From: Gymnopilus junonius
Lineage: Eukaryota; Basidiomycota; Agaricomycetes; Agaricales; Galerinaceae
Assembly: GCA_015501075.1 (NCBI GenBank)
Contig: JADNYJ010000080.1
Location: 62,001-126,000, forward strand
Length of the DNA: 64,000 bases
Direction: 5' to 3'
This document shows positions 61,514 to 64,000 of this stretch, in pieces; position 1 is the first letter of the stretch; the number at the start of each line of letters is the position of its first letter. Made by a program: the position numbers and the translations under genes. The notes beneath the pieces were generated by a model. It was not told where the DNA came from. It did not search any database and worked only from the letters and a program-made list of their open reading frames with translations.

Positions 61514-62198
61514 TTAGCTATGGAGGACCTGAATGAAGGCATTGGGCTGCTCGTCGAATGTGCACTGGCCCACACTGAATCCATGGGCGGCGTTACACTC
61601 TCCAGCAAGGAAACTTGCGACACTGCCAAAATCATTTTCTATTTTCGAGTCAGAATTCTGATCATCAGGGAGTTCATCATCATACATACCCTGGTAGACG
61701 ACCACGTCAGGGGTTTGATTGACGCTGTTGAAAGTGAGGAATTTGCAGGTAAGTCTCTAACCTATTTATTTCTCGTTGGACGTACAAATTGACCCTGCAG
61801 CTGGCGAATGTAACGAAGACGACAAAGTTGGGATTGATCGAGAACTGCTGGGTTCCTTCGGATAACATCTCGTTGGTGATAACGTTGCAGTCATTCTGGT
61901 TCGGTCCTGGTCCGGGTGGTCCACTGCAAGTCGATTCGCACGTTGCACCAGACAAGTCAATGGTCTGGCGCTTGTGGAGCGACCCAAAGTACTCGTCGGC
62001 AGGAATCGTGTATTCGACCATGCCATTGGGCCACACTGAAGGAAGAAAGGTGAGCAAGAGGTAGCGAAATTTCAACAGGCGGACTTATGAATTACCTTTA
62101 GTCACTGTGCCAAGTGCATCGGTACTGGCAGCGGGAACAGCGCTAACAGTAGCGAAGAACGAAGTGATGGCGAGGAGTACTGCGGAGGAAAAACGCAT
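61514..62198 (-). CDS. Small secreted protein, cysteine-containing
   Basis: Signal peptide MRFSSAVLLAITSFFATVSA, then VPAASTDA. Exon 1 ends GTVTK; exon 2 starts VWPNGMVEYTIPADEYFGSL and contains CESTCSGPPGPGPNQNDC and QFSINPNFVVFVTFASCR; exon 3 gives CKFLTFNSVNQTPDVVVYQ; exon 4 gives SVASFLAGECNAAHGFSVGQ, CTFDEQPNAFIQVLHS and the stop at 61514. Introns are short with ordinary GT-AG ends. Cysteines are regularly placed, suggesting disulphide bonds. Family of unknown function common in Agaricomycete secretomes; an effector-like role is possible but not shown. Confidence 0.75.
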
Positions 62199-62283
62199 GG
62201 CTGAACTTGAGGAAGTTTTCTTGATTAGAATGAGGAATGCTTGTGAGTGGGATTCACAATGAAGAATCGTGAAATTCATTGGC

Positions 62284-62293
62284 CTTTTTATAT
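62284..62293 (-). promoter_or_regulatory. TATA box of the secreted-protein gene
   Basis: The minus strand reads ATATAAAAAG about 86 bp before the ATG at 62198. Confidence 0.55.
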
Positions 62294-62743
62294 TGCAAAG
62301 ACAGCCACCGTTAGAACCTATTCTTATTTCAGACTGCTTGCCTGGACCTCCATATACCCTCGTAGTATAGAAAACTGCGATGATCAAGAGCACGTACCCA
62401 TAGGGTCGTCCCAACAGAATTTAACGACACAGAGTTTAATCCGTCCTAAATGGTAGTGCAGAGCGGCATATAATGTGGAAAACTTTCAAATGTCGGGATG
62501 TAATCGTTATAAATTTTATTTCTTAATTTAGGAGAAAACTGGGCTAATGGAGAATTGGAGGAACGAGATAGCAGAACGCTTCCAGGTCGGTTGCAGATAT
62601 ATTTTGTAAGAATGTTTTATACAGAAAATAAAGCATGCTTTCCGCGTTTGCCGTCTTATTATTAGCTGGTGCTCTGAGGATAATGCACATCTAAGTATAA
62701 TCTAATATCTAATATCAAGATATCAGCAGGACGATTTTGATTC

Positions 62744-62878
62744 CTAGACTGCTGATGCATCGGACGGATAGGACGAGGTGCCCATGTTGAACATGGACGC
62801 ATGATCAGGCGGGATAGATGGACTTCGCTGGTTTTCACTTTCCAAAGTCAGTAGACTTTCCTCCGATTCATGGCGTTC
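62744..62878 (-). pseudogene. Possible 3' exon of an unidentified gene
   Basis: Minus-strand frame FREIERHESEESLLTLESEN, then SPSIPPDHASMFNMGTSSYP and a TAG at 62744. It follows a plausible acceptor (CCTCAG). The acidic Ser-rich tail resembles C-termini of membrane proteins such as the DUF6534 group, but no upstream exon could be joined. Likely a remnant. Confidence 0.3.
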
Positions 62879-64000
62879 TATCTCCCTGAAGTCTGAGGAG
62901 GCATAGGCTTGTAGTCGCCGTGACTAACTCACATTGAAGAAGATCACTTGACAAAGTGAGAAACATACTGTCCAGGCCCAGCTACTGCGAGCCAATCAAG
63001 CCTTCTGGGGACACATTCATTGCGTCGGAGAGGTCCGATGAGGGAGCGGACATCATTCGGATCCAGAAACGACTGGACGTTTTTAAAACTTGCCGGCAAT
63101 TTCAGCCAGATCAAAACGCTCTTTTCTTGAAGTGTCTTTCCCCCCGTATTTTATACCAACAGAGGTTTTCAGAGCAATCTGGTCGTCTATTTAACGTAAA
63201 TATTCTTCTTCCCTTTAAGAATTCTCGCAAAGTGGGCAATAAAGGAGCTCCTTCTTTACATTTATTTAGACCAGATGTTAGGCGCATAGTACATGCGTAA
63301 TTAGAGAGGGAATTTAGTGCTCTAAAAATGAGGGATCCCCGGATCTCGGACCATAGTAAGGACCAGACGTCGACCTTCTTTGAAAGCGGCAAGGGTAGTC
63401 CGTGTAAATTTGAATTTTAAAATGTTGGCACTATTTAAGGAGCGCTCTCTGGTCCATAATTATGCCGACTTGCGCCGAGCTAACGTTGATGAGCCCCATG
63501 ACAGGGAATTATCGTAGGATGGGGTTGTTAGACTAAGACGCCGCGTTTCGACTTTCTGTTCATTGTCTTCCTCAACGGCATGTCTAGGATCAAACTTTGG
63601 ACAGGCTTGGGCACATGCTATCGATACCACATTGACCGTATCATATGGCTTATCAACTCGCGGTCATTATACTAGTTGACGATTCGGACTTCGACAAGTG
63701 ACCGGCTGACGAGCGCTTAGTTCATTGAAATCCAGCGCTAGACGTAGACGAGGGCTGCAAATGGGTACAATGCAACATTGCCTTCCAGTTTGCAGTTGGA
63801 CCCGGGTCAGAAATTGAATTTCGGAACAAAGGTTCTTCAAATTCTGACTCTTGTGAGTTGCTTGTGAGAATTCTTTGAAGTACCGGGCACCGGTACCAAG
63901 TCAGGCGACGATATGGTCGTAAAATAACGGCAACGTGCGTCGTTGAATTCAGGAATGTCAAATTTTTTTAAGATATCTTAATTAATGAGAGAGTTTACAC
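62879..64000. other. Window end, no gene recognised
   Basis: ORFs of 114, 93 and 79 codons overlap on both strands with no domain or splice-linked extension. No repeats or TIRs noted. Confidence 0.4.

Overview
The window looks like nuclear DNA of a mushroom-forming basidiomycete (Agaricomycetes). Genes sit on both strands and are cut by many 45-65 bp GT-AG introns. There is a fused spermidine synthase/saccharopine dehydrogenase gene, a fusion known from basidiomycetes. The rest is a typical basidiomycete accessory set: many F-box/LRR-like genes, DUF6534-like membrane proteins, a MARVEL-like protein, DUF2235, CHAT/TPR remnants and small secreted proteins. No mitochondrial, bacterial or viral genes were recognised.

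Layout. 1-4.6 kb: the 3'-truncated first member of an F-box/LRR-like family, then the SPE3-LYS9 type fusion gene. 5.1-15.3 kb: a large inverted duplication. Its arms (about 5105-7385 and 13815-15330) each carry a C2H2-like zinc-finger gene, one frameshifted and one clearly dead. The spacer holds an F-box gene, a further zinc-finger paralogue, and two separated, oppositely oriented remnants of a CHAT/TPR gene. 15.9-19.3 kb: a decayed trypsin-like protease-family pseudogene followed by three small DNA transposons (two related TA-type MITEs and a 672-bp CACTA-like foldback). 19.3-21.8 kb is gene-poor.

21.8-36.4 kb is the best-preserved gene block: an MFS sugar/quinate-type transporter with a 9-nt micro-exon, a secreted protein, an F-box gene, an internally deleted F-box/LRR-like copy, a DUF2235 hydrolase-like gene, the intact F-box/LRR-like copy and an intronless acyltransferase-3-like membrane protein. 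37.6-42.1 kb: a tandem pair of DUF6534-like membrane proteins. 43.3-50.3 kb: two more F-box genes flank a 2-oxoglutarate/Fe(II) oxygenase gene that carries two apparent 1-bp frameshifts.

51.7-57.1 kb is a transposon cluster. A MULE-like element (9-bp target duplication, about 200-bp TIRs) contains a hAT-like element (8-bp target duplication), which contains a small TA-flanked MITE. It abuts an element rich in an ATTATAATG motif, followed by a second hAT element with a transposase remnant. 58.5-62.2 kb: a MARVEL-like gene, a short unrecognised coding stretch and a cysteine-containing secreted protein. The last 1.8 kb shows no complete gene.

No operon-like or pathway cluster is evident; genes appear individually regulated. 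Where visible, TATA boxes lie about 80-160 bp before the ATG. The window is best read as one conserved housekeeping locus (lysine/polyamine) embedded in a fast-evolving region of duplicated F-box, zinc-finger and membrane-protein genes broken up by class II transposons. Exon boundaries were read by eye from splice signals and protein continuity.
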